Shown here piece by piece: positions 28,775-37,038 of a stretch of 64,000 nucleotides of DNA (position 1 is the first letter of the stretch; each line of letters begins with the position of its first letter). Source of the DNA: Bacteroidetes bacterium ADurb.Bin145 (GTDB lineage: Bacteria; Bacteroidota; Bacteroidia; Bacteroidales; VadinHA17); the NCBI GenBank assembly GCA_002070505.1, contig MWDJ01000008.1, forward strand, positions 1-64,000, in the 5' to 3' direction. The position numbers and the translations under genes are program-made. Below the pieces are notes generated by a model. That model was not told the DNA's origin. It saw nothing but the letters and a program-made list of their open reading frames with translations, and ran no database searches.

Positions 28775-29257
28775 TTACTTTTTGGAACCATATGATGAGA
28801 GCGACCTTATAAGCTTTTCTTTTTGATCCTTTGTGAGTGCACTTATATAGACAGGTGGAAATTTAGCAGTACCGTGTACTGTTTTCTGGAAAAGTGTTAA
28901 ATAACTGCTCAATCCGAAGTATTTCTCAGAAATCTGATATCCTGCAAAGCCGGGTTTATAGATCTCGATTGAATTTTTTTTACCCCCGACAATCCCCGCG
29001 TTGAAAAACCTGAATACGAGGTTCTCTCCTTCATCGGAATAATAAACGTACTGATAATTGAATATCATCGGAATAAAAGCTATCATCAGCCATATAACAA
29101 TTATGACAAGAGTCCAAATTCCGTCACCAACTCCCAGGAGCGGGAATTTTATCAGTTTTATCAGATAAGCCAGTGCTATCCATACTATTGCCCCAACTGT
29201 GGCAAAAAACAATTTTATCCTGAAATTAATTATCGTTTTACTGTTATCGAAGGTCAT
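28775..29257 (-). CDS. Small membrane protein, PH-like C-terminal region
   Basis: Not assigned. The 160-aa protein has two hydrophobic helices (about residues 15-38 and 46-66). A C-terminal soluble part (~70-160) follows that alternates short strands and ends in a basic helix (KDQKEKLIRSLSSYGSKK). This layout resembles small PH-domain-like membrane proteins (bPH families). It lies alone between the glutamate dehydrogenase gene and tadA, with more than 90 bases on either side. The start is the ATG at 29255-29257. It is believed real because of the coherent membrane topology. Confidence 0.65.
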   Translation of the reverse strand: MTFDNSKTIINFRIKLFFATVGAIVWIALAYLIKLIKFPLLGVGDGIWTLVIIVIWLMIAFIPMIFNYQYVYYSDEGENLVFRFFNAGIVGGKKNSIEIYKPGFAGYQISEKYFGLSSYLTLFQKTVHGTAKFPPVYISALTKDQKEKLIRSLSSYGSKK

Positions 29258-29367
29258 GAATGTAGATTTAAATGAACAAATATCTATAACCGATTATGTA
29301 AAATTAAGAAAACATAATTATATGGTTAAGCTAAGTTAATAATTCATGAGTCACTGTCAATGAAGGA

Positions 29368-29811
29368 TCAGTTCCTTTTAGTCTTAAAAAACCTGATTAT
29401 CAATTCGCTGCATTCATCTGCCAGTAATCCTTTAATTACTTTTGTCCTGGGATGGAGCAATTGTCCAGCTATTCTGGTGTATCCTTTTTTTTCATCAGAT
29501 GCACCGTATACGAGTTCCGATGCCTGACTCCATCCGATTGCTGCAGCACACATTGCACAGGGCTCAAGGGTTACATATATTGTACATCCTGTGAGGTATT
29601 TGCCTCCAAGCCAGGCGGCTGCAGAGGTGATAGCCTGCATTTCGGCATGAGCTGTAGGATCCTTCAGGGTTTCTGTCAGATTGCCTGCCCTTGCAATGAT
29701 TGTATCATTATAAACAACCACAGCACCGACAGGGATTTCCTGTTTCCCTAACGCTTTTGCGGCTTCTTCGAGAGCAGCCTTCATAAATTTCTCTCTTGTC
29801 TTTTTTATCAT
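29368..29811 (-). CDS. tadA: tRNA adenosine deaminase-type nucleoside deaminase
   Basis: This 147-aa zinc deaminase probably converts the wobble adenosine of tRNA-Arg(ACG) to inosine. Zinc and catalytic motifs are HAEMQAI and LEPCAMCAAAIGWSQ, with the conserved N-terminal ALEEAAKALGKQEIPVGAVVV. The size fits TadA/guanine-deaminase relatives. The missing alternative is that it is a guanine or cytosine deaminase of the same family. It is divergent from aspS with 108 bases between. Confidence 0.85.
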   Translation of the reverse strand: MIKKTREKFMKAALEEAAKALGKQEIPVGAVVVYNDTIIARAGNLTETLKDPTAHAEMQAITSAAAWLGGKYLTGCTIYVTLEPCAMCAAAIGWSQASELVYGASDEKKGYTRIAGQLLHPRTKVIKGLLADECSELIIRFFKTKRN

Positions 29812-29889
29812 GGATTACTTATAGAAGATTAAAATTAGCAAGAAAATATCAATAAACCTCTATTATCCCATCCTCTGTCCATTTTTTCT

Positions 29890-29897
29890 TATTTTTG
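29890..29897 (+). promoter_or_regulatory. Promoter -7 box (TATTTTTG) for aspS
   Basis: An exact TAnnTTTG match lies 22 bases before the aspS ATG, giving a leader of roughly 15-18 bases. No obvious -33 box. Confidence 0.55.
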
Positions 29898-29919
29898 CTG
29901 AAATTTTTAAGATCAGAAC

Positions 29920-31677
29920 ATGTACAGGACACACACATGCGGTGAACTGAAGATCAGCGATGCAGGCTCCAGGGTTATATTATGCGGATGGGTACAGAGG
30001 TCGAGAGATCTCGGGGGTATGACATTTGTGGATCTCCGCGACCGTTATGGTATTACCCAGCTGGTATTCAACCTGGAAACTGACAGGAATCTCTGCGAAC
30101 AGGCACGCAGGCTGGGCCGGGAATTTGTAATTCAGGCTAAAGGGGAAGTGAAGGAAAGGAGCAACAAGAATCCACGGATACCTACAGGAGACATTGAGAT
30201 CGCTGTCAGTGAGCTCAATATCCTTAACAGAAGTGAACTCCCTCCGTTTACAATTGAGGAAGAGACCGACGGTGGAGAAGAACTACGGATGAAATACCGC
30301 TATCTCGACCTGCGAAGGCCGCCGGTTAAAAGCAATATTATACTTCGTCACAGAGTCGCCCGGGAAGTACGGAAATATATGGATTCAATCGGATTTATTG
30401 AAGTTGAAACGCCGGTCCTTATAAAATCCACCCCTGAAGGGGCACGTGATTTTGTAGTGCCAAGCAGGATGCAGCCAGGAACCTTTTATGCATTGCCACA
30501 ATCTCCCCAGACTCTCAAGCAGCTCCTTATGGTAGCAGGATTTGACAGGTATTTTCAAATAGTTAAATGTTTCCGCGACGAAGATCTGAGAGCTGACAGG
30601 CAGCCTGAATTTACCCAGATTGACTGTGAAATGTCTTTTGTGGAAAGGGATGATATACTTGATACTTTTGAAGGACTGGCAAAATATCTTTTCAGGCAAA
30701 TAAAGGATATTGATTTTAAGGGGCCTTTTATAAAAATGCCTTACGCGGAAGCGATGGAGAATTATGGTTCCGACAAGCCTGATATCCGATTCGGGATGAA
30801 AATCAAAGACCTTACAGCTTTAACAAAAGGTCATGGTTTTCAGGTTTTTGATAACGCAGAATATATTGGGGCTATATGTGTACAGGGTTGTGCCGGGTAT
30901 TCAAGGAAACAGATTGATGAGCTTACAGAGTTTGTAAAGCGTCCGCAGATAGGAGCAAAAGGACTGGTTTATATTAAATATGGTTCCGACGGGGTACATT
31001 CCACAATAGATAAATATTATTCAGCCGATGAGCTGCTTAACTTGATAAAAGTTACAGAAGCTGCACCGGGAGACCTGTTGCTTATTATGGCAGGTGATAA
31101 GAAGAATACTCTTACGGCACTCAGCGAATTAAGGCTTGAAATGGGAAGCAGGCTGGGATTGAGGTCAAAAGACAAATTTGCTCCTTTGTGGATCGTTGAT
31201 TTCCCTCTTCTTGAATGGGATGAAGAACAAAAGAGGTTCTTTGCCATGCATCACCCGTTCACCTCGCCTAAACCTGAGGATCTGGAACTTATGGAATCAG
31301 ATCCCGGAAGAGTACGCGCGAATGCTTATGATCTGGTAATTAACGGTGTTGAAATAGGAGGAGGATCAATAAGGATCCATAGTCCGGAGGTACAAAAGCT
31401 TATGTTTAAAGTGCTGGGCTTCACTGACAAGGAAGCTGAAACACAGTTTGGATTCCTGATGAATGCTTTCAGATACGGGGCACCACCTCACGGAGGTATT
31501 GCCTTTGGATTCGACAGATGGGTTGCAATGTTCGGCGGTCAGGATTCAATCCGGGATTTTATCGCTTTTCCTAAAAATAATTCAGGGAGGGATGTAATGC
31601 TCGATACACCGGCTCCGGTTTCACCTCAGCAGCTGGACGAGTTACAATTAAAAATCGATCTGAAGAATAAAACCTGA
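29920..31677 (+). CDS. aspS: Aspartyl-tRNA synthetase
   Basis: This 585-aa class II synthetase charges tRNA with aspartate. An N-terminal OB-fold anticodon-binding domain (~1-105) is followed by the catalytic core. Motif 2 is around [18 protein letters not shown], a bacterial GAD insertion lies at about 290-400, and motif 3 is in [15 protein letters not shown] near 535. The length is normal for the bacterial type. It has its own promoter and is convergent with the mini-SusC gene downstream, with only 4 bases between the stop codons and no visible terminator. Confidence 0.96.
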   Translation: MYRTHTCGELKISDAGSRVILCGWVQRSRDLGGMTFVDLRDRYGITQLVFNLETDRNLCEQARRLGREFVIQAKGEVKERSNKNPRIPTGDIEIAVSELNILNRSELPPFTIEEETDGGEELRMKYRYLDLRRPPVKSNIILRHRVAREVRKYMDSIGFIEVETPVLIKSTPEGARDFVVPSRMQPGTFYALPQSPQTLKQLLMVAGFDRYFQIVKCFRDEDLRADRQPEFTQIDCEMSFVERDDILDTFEGLAKYLFRQIKDIDFKGPFIKMPYAEAMENYGSDKPDIRFGMKIKDLTALTKGHGFQVFDNAEYIGAICVQGCAGYSRKQIDELTEFVKRPQIGAKGLVYIKYGSDGVHSTIDKYYSADELLNLIKVTEAAPGDLLLIMAGDKKNTLTALSELRLEMGSRLGLRSKDKFAPLWIVDFPLLEWDEEQKRFFAMHHPFTSPKPEDLELMESDPGRVRANAYDLVINGVEIGGGSIRIHSPEVQKLMFKVLGFTDKEAETQFGFLMNAFRYGAPPHGGIAFGFDRWVAMFGGQDSIRDFIAFPKNNSGRDVMLDTPAPVSPQQLDELQLKIDLKNKT

Positions 31678-31681
31678 TAAA

Positions 31682-32395
31682 TCAGCGGTCGCCGGCGCTT
31701 TTCAAAGTGACCATTACCACCCCATTTGCACCCCTGGATCCGTAGATTGCAGCATCAGCTCCTTTAAGGATTTCTATTGACCTGACAGACTGAGGGGGAA
31801 TACCTTCTATTGTATTCACAATTATACCGTCTACAATAAGCAGGGGCTCAGTGCTTGCCTCGATAAAGGAACTTGCACCCTGGATCCGGATACTTTTACC
31901 GTGTACCTCTACGTTAGGGACCTGTCCCTTTATCATTTCATAAATATCTGTATAGTTGGCGTTTGCCTTATCAGAACCGCTGATCTTGCTGACCTTACTG
32001 GCCATGTTTTTACTTCTTGCTGAGCCATAGCCTATATTTATCACTTCCTCCCCGGGAGAATTTTCATTATAACCTGGCGATTGACTGACTAGACTTTCAA
32101 GCATAAAATTAACCTGTGTTCTGTTGTTCAGAGCTTGTTCAGAGATTCTGCCCGCATACGGAAAAATACCAATACTGACTGTTGATGGTTTTACTTTTAT
32201 CTTATAGTAGCCATCCCTGTCAGTCCGGACATTTGTAGTTTTTCCGTCGATCATAATAATAACCTCCGGAACAGGTTGATTATTCATATCAACTACAATT
32301 CCTGATACTGTGATTTTTTTACCCGCCTTTTGACCTGACAGATCGACAGAAGCAGCAATGATTAATAAGAACATTAAAATAATTCTCGCTCTCAT
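31682..32395 (-). CDS. Mini-SusC protein: regulatory-like domain plus TonB plug, no barrel (second of tandem)
   Basis: This 237-aa exported protein contains only the N-terminal part of a SusC-like receptor. A signal peptide ends near residue 22 (LSGQ). A carboxypeptidase-regulatory-like domain (~28-95, VDMNNQPVPEVIIMIDGK) and a TonB-box-like EEVINIGYGSAR follow. Then comes a plug-like domain (~140-232: IRIQG, LLIVDGIIVNTIEG, IEILKGADAAIYGSRGANG). The frame stops right after the plug, with no barrel and no barrel remnant downstream, where aspS ends 4 bases away. It starts 4 bases after its paralog. It could be a periplasmic decoy, plug or TonB-interacting protein; no function is established here. 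Confidence 0.8.
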   Translation of the reverse strand: MRARIILMFLLIIAASVDLSGQKAGKKITVSGIVVDMNNQPVPEVIIMIDGKTTNVRTDRDGYYKIKVKPSTVSIGIFPYAGRISEQALNNRTQVNFMLESLVSQSPGYNENSPGEEVINIGYGSARSKNMASKVSKISGSDKANANYTDIYEMIKGQVPNVEVHGKSIRIQGASSFIEASTEPLLIVDGIIVNTIEGIPPQSVRSIEILKGADAAIYGSRGANGVVMVTLKSAGDR

Positions 32396-32399
32396 GTTA

Positions 32400-33089
32400 T
32401 TATTTGAGTTTAATAATAATTACCCCGTTAGCACCCTGCATCCCGTAAATAGAGGCAGCAGGCCCTTTTAATACCTCAATCGAGCTGACCATAGCTGGAT
32501 CAATACCGCTTATGGAACTTACAACAGAACCATTCACAACGAATAAAGGAGAAGTATTACCGGTTGTTGCTGTCCCTCTTATTGTCACATTCGATCCTGA
32601 GACATATACTCCTGAAATTGTTTGCAGCATGTCATAGATTGAGTTGAACGTGGTATATTGCTTTCCGCTTACATCTGTTTTGGTAACGGATTTTGTAAGA
32701 TCTTTCTTTCTCGAGACACCATAGCCTGAATCAACAACATCTTCTTCAGAAAGTGGTACCTCTGCGCCAGAATTGGAAGGAACAAATTTTTCAAGCGTGA
32801 AGTTTATAGTATTCCTTCCATTTACCGGCTCTTCCACAATCCCGGTTATAGTTGTAAAAACACCTAAGTTCAGAACAGAAGGCTTAATCTTTATTTTGTA
32901 ATTGCCATCTTCATCTGTCTTTCTTCCTGAATCCTTACCATCAATAATTATTTTGGCATTTGAGATGGGGCTTTTATATGCATCAACAACTTTTCCGGTA
33001 ACTGTAAATTTTTTACCTGATTTCTGAGCAGGCAAATCCGAAATAATTGCAAATGACACGATTACTAACAAGATTAATTTTATTTTCAT
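32400..33089 (-). CDS. Mini-SusC protein: regulatory-like domain plus TonB plug, no barrel (first of tandem)
   Basis: This 229-aa paralog of the next gene has the same layout. A signal peptide runs to about residue 22 (LPAQ), then a carboxypeptidase-regulatory-like domain (GKVVDAYKSPISNAKIIIDG), EEDVVDSGYGVSRKK in the place of the SusC EEVVVVGYG motif, and a plug-like domain (VTIRG, PLFVVNGSVVSSISG, SIEVLKGPAASIYGMQGANG). It ends in LK shortly after the plug. The two proteins align along their whole length with only moderate identity, so the duplication is old and both are kept intact, which argues against decay. It is first in a two-gene unit; the promoter was not identified. Confidence 0.8.
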   Translation of the reverse strand: MKIKLILLVIVSFAIISDLPAQKSGKKFTVTGKVVDAYKSPISNAKIIIDGKDSGRKTDEDGNYKIKIKPSVLNLGVFTTITGIVEEPVNGRNTINFTLEKFVPSNSGAEVPLSEEDVVDSGYGVSRKKDLTKSVTKTDVSGKQYTTFNSIYDMLQTISGVYVSGSNVTIRGTATTGNTSPLFVVNGSVVSSISGIDPAMVSSIEVLKGPAASIYGMQGANGVIIIKLK

Positions 33090-33146
33090 TTTAATATTTA
33101 TTTAAACTTTGCACTATAATTAGACATTCGAAGTGATCCTTTTATT

Positions 33147-34505
33147 TCAAACAATTGTACCTAAAAGTGTTGCTGAGGTACATATTTCTATCCGGACACT
33201 GGCATATTCTCCCGCTTTTTTATCTTTTACCGGGAAAACAGCCACTTTATTCTGTGAAGTACGACCTGATAAATAATTATCAGATCTTTTTGAAAATCCC
33301 TCTATAAGGACCTCAAAAATCCTGCCAATATCTTTTCTCTTGGATCTTGCCGATAGTTTGTTCTGCAACGCAATAATTTCGTCAAGCCTCTTTTTCTTAA
33401 CTTCTTCCGGTACATCGTCCTTTAGCTTCCTCGCTGCTTTGGTACCGGGCCTCTCGCTGTATCTGAACATATATGAAAAATCAAATTCCGCCCATTCCAT
33501 AAGGGCCAGGGACTCTTCATGATCTGCATCTGTTTCTGTGCAAAAACCGGTTATCATATCTGTCGATACAGCACATTCAGGTAATATAGAACGGATCGCT
33601 TTAATACGCTCCATATAGGATTCTCTTGTGTATCCCCTGTTCATCAGTTGCAGGATACGGTTGCTTCCGCTCTGTGCCGGCAGATGTATGTGCCGGCAGA
33701 TATTTTCATATCCTGCCATTGTGTGGAGAAGGTCATCTGAGAGATCCTTGGGATGTGATGTTGAGAACCTTACTCTCAGTAATGGATCAATAAGAGCTGT
33801 CCTTTCCAGCAATTGTGCGAAGTTAACTTTTTTATTCCCTGAATCCCAGAAATATGAATTCACATTCTGCCCGAGAAGAGTGACTTCTTTATATCCTGCC
33901 TCGAAAAGCTTACTGGCTTCACGAAGGATAGATTCCGGATCACGGCTTCTTTCTGCTCCCCTGACATATGGAACAACACAATAGGCACACATGTTATTGC
34001 AGCCCCTCATTATCGATATAAAGGCAGAAACTCCGCCAGGATCGGTTCTTACAGGCATTATATCACCATATGTTTCTTCAAGTGATAATAACACGTTGAC
34101 AGACCTGTGTCCGCCTGATGCATCAGAGATCATCGAAGGTAATTCCCTGTAAGTATCTGGTCCGGCAACAATATCAATAAGATGATCAGCCTCAATAACT
34201 TTTTCCTTAAGTCTTTCAGCCATACATCCGATAAGTCCGATGATCAGGCCATTTTTTTTCTTCTTCAGATGACTGATTGATTTAAGCCTTCCCCAGACTT
34301 TCTTTTCAGCATTTTCACGTATTGAACAGGTATTGATAAGAATTATATCAGCATCATTGATATCCTTGCACAACTTAAATCCATTCTTATTAAGGATCGA
34401 TGCAACTACCTCACTGTCAGCCATATTCATTTGGCAGCCGTAAGTTTCGATATATACGGTTTTTAACATATTCGGTTTTGGAAGAATAAAGGCCGGGAGC
34501 TTCAT
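33147..34505 (-). CDS. miaB: tRNA-2-methylthio-N6-dimethylallyladenosine synthase MiaB
   Basis: This 452-aa radical SAM enzyme adds a methylthio group to i6A37 of tRNAs reading UNN codons. The UPF0004 domain has auxiliary cluster cysteines C24 (ETYGCQMN), C60 and C94. The radical SAM motif CNNMCAYC is at C169, C173 and C176. A C-terminal TRAM-type domain contains RSDNYLSGRT. The start is given at the first ATG (34503-34505). A second ATG 12 codons later (MLKTVYIETYG) is equally plausible and would give 440 aa. It is divergent from yebC. Confidence 0.94.
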   Translation of the reverse strand: MKLPAFILPKPNMLKTVYIETYGCQMNMADSEVVASILNKNGFKLCKDINDADIILINTCSIRENAEKKVWGRLKSISHLKKKKNGLIIGLIGCMAERLKEKVIEADHLIDIVAGPDTYRELPSMISDASGGHRSVNVLLSLEETYGDIMPVRTDPGGVSAFISIMRGCNNMCAYCVVPYVRGAERSRDPESILREASKLFEAGYKEVTLLGQNVNSYFWDSGNKKVNFAQLLERTALIDPLLRVRFSTSHPKDLSDDLLHTMAGYENICRHIHLPAQSGSNRILQLMNRGYTRESYMERIKAIRSILPECAVSTDMITGFCTETDADHEESLALMEWAEFDFSYMFRYSERPGTKAARKLKDDVPEEVKKKRLDEIIALQNKLSARSKRKDIGRIFEVLIEGFSKRSDNYLSGRTSQNKVAVFPVKDKKAGEYASVRIEICTSATLLGTIV

Positions 34506-34608
34506 CTGTCAATTCACTTTTATCCAATTCAGCAAAAGACTTGAATTCAGTTCCCCAATATAAATCTGACAAAAATATACAACCTGAATGAGGATTTAAA
34601 GAAATAAT

Positions 34609-34616
34609 TAATTTTG
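34609..34616 (+). promoter_or_regulatory. Promoter -7 box (TAATTTTG) for yebC
   Basis: An exact TAnnTTTG match lies 26 bases before the yebC ATG, in the divergent region shared with miaB. Confidence 0.55.
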
Positions 34617-34642
34617 CATTCGTAATTATTAAAACATGTTGT

Positions 34643-35383
34643 ATGTCAGGTCACAATAAATGGTCTACAATCAAAAGAAAGAAGGGAGCAGCAGATGCCA
34701 AAAGGGGTAAGATATTTACCAAGATAATCAAAGAGATAATAATAGCTGCGAAAGAGGGGGGAGGAGATCCTGATACCAATGCGAGGCTCAGGCTGGCAAT
34801 ACAGAATGCAAAAGGTGCCAATATGCCGAAAGACAATATTGAAAGAGCGATCAAAAAAGCTGTGGGATCAGAATCAGTCAGTTATCTTGAGACGACTTTC
34901 GAAGGGTACGCTCCTCATGGTATTGCGGTCTTTGCCGAATGTCTTACCGATAACAATAACCGTACAGTAGCCTCTGTCAGATCGGTATTCAATAAATTTG
35001 GAGGAAACCTCGGAACCAACGGATCTCTCAGTTTCCTGTTTGACAGGAAAGGTACTTTCACAATTGCTAAGGAAGGATTGAACCTTGAAGAAATGGAACT
35101 CGAGATGATCGATGCCGGAGCTGAAGATTTTGAGGTTGATGAGGATACAGTTACAATCACTTGTTCGAAAGAAAATTTTGGAAGTGTAAGCAAGAAACTT
35201 GCAGAAATGGGTATTGAACCTGAAGAATCCGGATTGAAAAGAATACCTAACACCACCAAGAAACTGGATATCGAATCAGCAAAAAAAGTACTCAAATTTA
35301 TTGATACACTTGAAGATGATGATGATATTCAGAATGTATACCATAATCTTGAAATCACAGACGAACTTGCAGCTGAACTTTAA
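34643..35383 (+). CDS. yebC: YebC/PmpR-family protein
   Basis: This is a 246-aa cytosolic member of the YebC/TACO1 family, linked to transcriptional regulation and, more recently, to helping ribosomes through difficult sequences. The family opening MSGHNKWSTIKRKKGAADAKRGK is present in full, as are ANMPKDNIERAIKKA, YAPHGIA and TDNNNRTVA. The acidic C-terminus (DTLEDDDDIQNVYHNL) is typical. The ATG at 34643 matches the family start; an ATG 7 bases upstream is out of frame. A lipoprotein gene follows after 12 bases. Confidence 0.94.
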   Translation: MSGHNKWSTIKRKKGAADAKRGKIFTKIIKEIIIAAKEGGGDPDTNARLRLAIQNAKGANMPKDNIERAIKKAVGSESVSYLETTFEGYAPHGIAVFAECLTDNNNRTVASVRSVFNKFGGNLGTNGSLSFLFDRKGTFTIAKEGLNLEEMELEMIDAGAEDFEVDEDTVTITCSKENFGSVSKKLAEMGIEPEESGLKRIPNTTKKLDIESAKKVLKFIDTLEDDDDIQNVYHNLEITDELAAEL

Positions 35384-35395
35384 AAAATCTCCTTT

Positions 35396-36493
35396 ATGAG
35401 AAGGTTATTTGTATCTTCTCTCATATTGCTCCTTATTTTTTCATGCAGGAAAGAGACGGATGATTTCCTAATATGGCAGAAATCATTGGGTACCGGTAAC
35501 GCTTTTTACATAGCCTCATCTCCTGATGCAGGTGTTATCAGTGCAGGGACGTTAAATAACAAGGCCTATCTCGGCAAGTTTAAGAACAATACTGAAACTG
35601 AAATGGAGTATATCTCCGAAAGCGATGGTTTATTCAGTTCGGTATGGTACAATGATTCATTTATTATCGCAGCGGGAAGCAGCGAAGGGAAAATGCTTTT
35701 GACACGTCTTGATTATGAGGGACAACAGATATGGAGCACAACAATCAATGCAGGCTTTACAATCGATGTAACCACTTTACTCAATACGGATGATGGGAAT
35801 ATACTGGCAGTGGGATCAGCCAGTGCTGATTCTTCATACGAAGGCACAACAGGCATGCTCTTTGTCCGGTTTGATGCAGATGGAGGAATATCTTTGAATA
35901 AGGGAGTGACGGAAAACAGTTTTATTTCAGCAAACAATGCAGCTGTTGATGGCAGCGGGAATGTATATCTCTCTCTGACAAGGAAAACAGAGGGATCAAA
36001 GAGTAAAATGAGCGTGGCAAAATATAACAGCGATATCAATAAGATCTGGGAAACTGAACTATACAACAATGTTAACTTTGGAGCCTCAGGCCGAGGCATC
36101 TTAGTTGACAACAACAGTAACATTTTTGTAACCGGAAAAACAGAAGTATCAAAAGAAACCGGAACCCTTGACGAATCATTTCTGGCTTCCTTAAGTAGCA
36201 GCGGAACTGTAAGATGGAAGAAATACCTTGAGAATTCAAATTGTGGAATATCATTGATAAAGAATGAAACGGGTTCTCTTTATCTGCTTAACAGGAACTG
36301 CTTTTTCATCAATTTGGTTAATCCTGAAGACGGTTCAGACGAAGGCATGCTGAGGACCTTTGATGCCTGCGATCCGTATTCGACAGATTCTTTCGGAATG
36401 TATTTTGATACAGATCAAGATGGCAATATACTTGTTGCCGGAGCAAGGGGTGGTAACTATTATCTGGCTCTTAAGGACCCTGAAAGGCAATAA
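35396..36493 (+). CDS. Predicted lipoprotein with beta-propeller-like repeats
   Basis: Unassigned. This 365-aa protein has a short signal and lipobox LIFSC (Cys17), so it is probably anchored to a membrane. The body has repeated strand-rich units with recurring patterns such as LTRLDYEGQQIWSTTI, NTDDGNILAVGSASAD, DGSGNVYLSLTRKT and DNNSNIFVTGKT. These are typical of SBBP/PQQ-like or delta-60-type propellers in Bacteroidetes surface proteins. It follows yebC by 12 bases and is probably co-transcribed. The ligand and function are unknown. Confidence 0.75.
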   Translation: MRRLFVSSLILLLIFSCRKETDDFLIWQKSLGTGNAFYIASSPDAGVISAGTLNNKAYLGKFKNNTETEMEYISESDGLFSSVWYNDSFIIAAGSSEGKMLLTRLDYEGQQIWSTTINAGFTIDVTTLLNTDDGNILAVGSASADSSYEGTTGMLFVRFDADGGISLNKGVTENSFISANNAAVDGSGNVYLSLTRKTEGSKSKMSVAKYNSDINKIWETELYNNVNFGASGRGILVDNNSNIFVTGKTEVSKETGTLDESFLASLSSSGTVRWKKYLENSNCGISLIKNETGSLYLLNRNCFFINLVNPEDGSDEGMLRTFDACDPYSTDSFGMYFDTDQDGNILVAGARGGNYYLALKDPERQ

Positions 36494-36548
36494 CGATGCT
36501 ATATAATAACCTCACTGTGTAGTCGTTTTATTTCTGAAGCTGAAATTG

Positions 36549-36556
36549 TATATTTG
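36549..36556 (+). promoter_or_regulatory. Promoter -7 box (TATATTTG) adjoining a start codon
   Basis: An exact TAnnTTTG match ends 4 bases before the ATG at 36561. With the usual spacing the transcript would begin at or within a base or two of the start codon, giving a leaderless mRNA. Confidence 0.55.
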
Positions 36557-36560
36557 TAGC

Positions 36561-37037
36561 ATGAACAGGATCCTATTTTTAATTTCCACGTTTTTTTTGC
36601 TTAATTCAGGATTTTGCAGGTCGCAGGCATTTATAAAAACCGCCGACCTGTTCAAGAGGGAAGACGGCCATTCAGGGCATTTGAATTTATTTCAGGATAA
36701 GGCTGTGGATACTCTTATGAGCAGGCATATAATGGCAAACTCGAAGATCAGGACTGAAGGTCAGCAGGGTATGCAGGGATTCAGGATCCAGATATACTAC
36801 AGCTCTGTAAGAAATGCACGGGAAGAATCTGCAAAGACCCAGGCAAAGTTTATTGAGAAATTCCCCGAAATTCCTTCATATCCCGATTACCAGGAACCGG
36901 GTTGGTTTATAGTGAGAGTGGGAGACTACCGTACGAAAATAGAATGTTACAAGGATCTCATGAAGATCAGGAAAGAGTTTCCAAATGCCTACTGGATACC
37001 TACAGTGATCAAATTTCCGGACCGGATCAAAAAATAA
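36561..37037 (+). CDS. Exported SPOR-like domain protein
   Basis: This 158-aa protein has a signal peptide (MNRILFLISTFFLLNSGFCRSQA). Its C-terminal region (~75-155) resembles a SPOR-type peptidoglycan-binding fold: FRIQIYYSSVRNAREESAKTQ, then WFIVRVGDYRTKIECYKDLMKIRKEFPNAYW. The ATG at 36561 is chosen over an in-frame TTG 15 bases upstream because that TTG lies inside the promoter -7 box. The gene ends one base before the purF-type start, so the two are co-transcribed. A role at sites of naked peptidoglycan is inferred from the fold. Confidence 0.78.
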   Translation: MNRILFLISTFFLLNSGFCRSQAFIKTADLFKREDGHSGHLNLFQDKAVDTLMSRHIMANSKIRTEGQQGMQGFRIQIYYSSVRNAREESAKTQAKFIEKFPEIPSYPDYQEPGWFIVRVGDYRTKIECYKDLMKIRKEFPNAYWIPTVIKFPDRIKK

Positions 37038-37038
37038 T

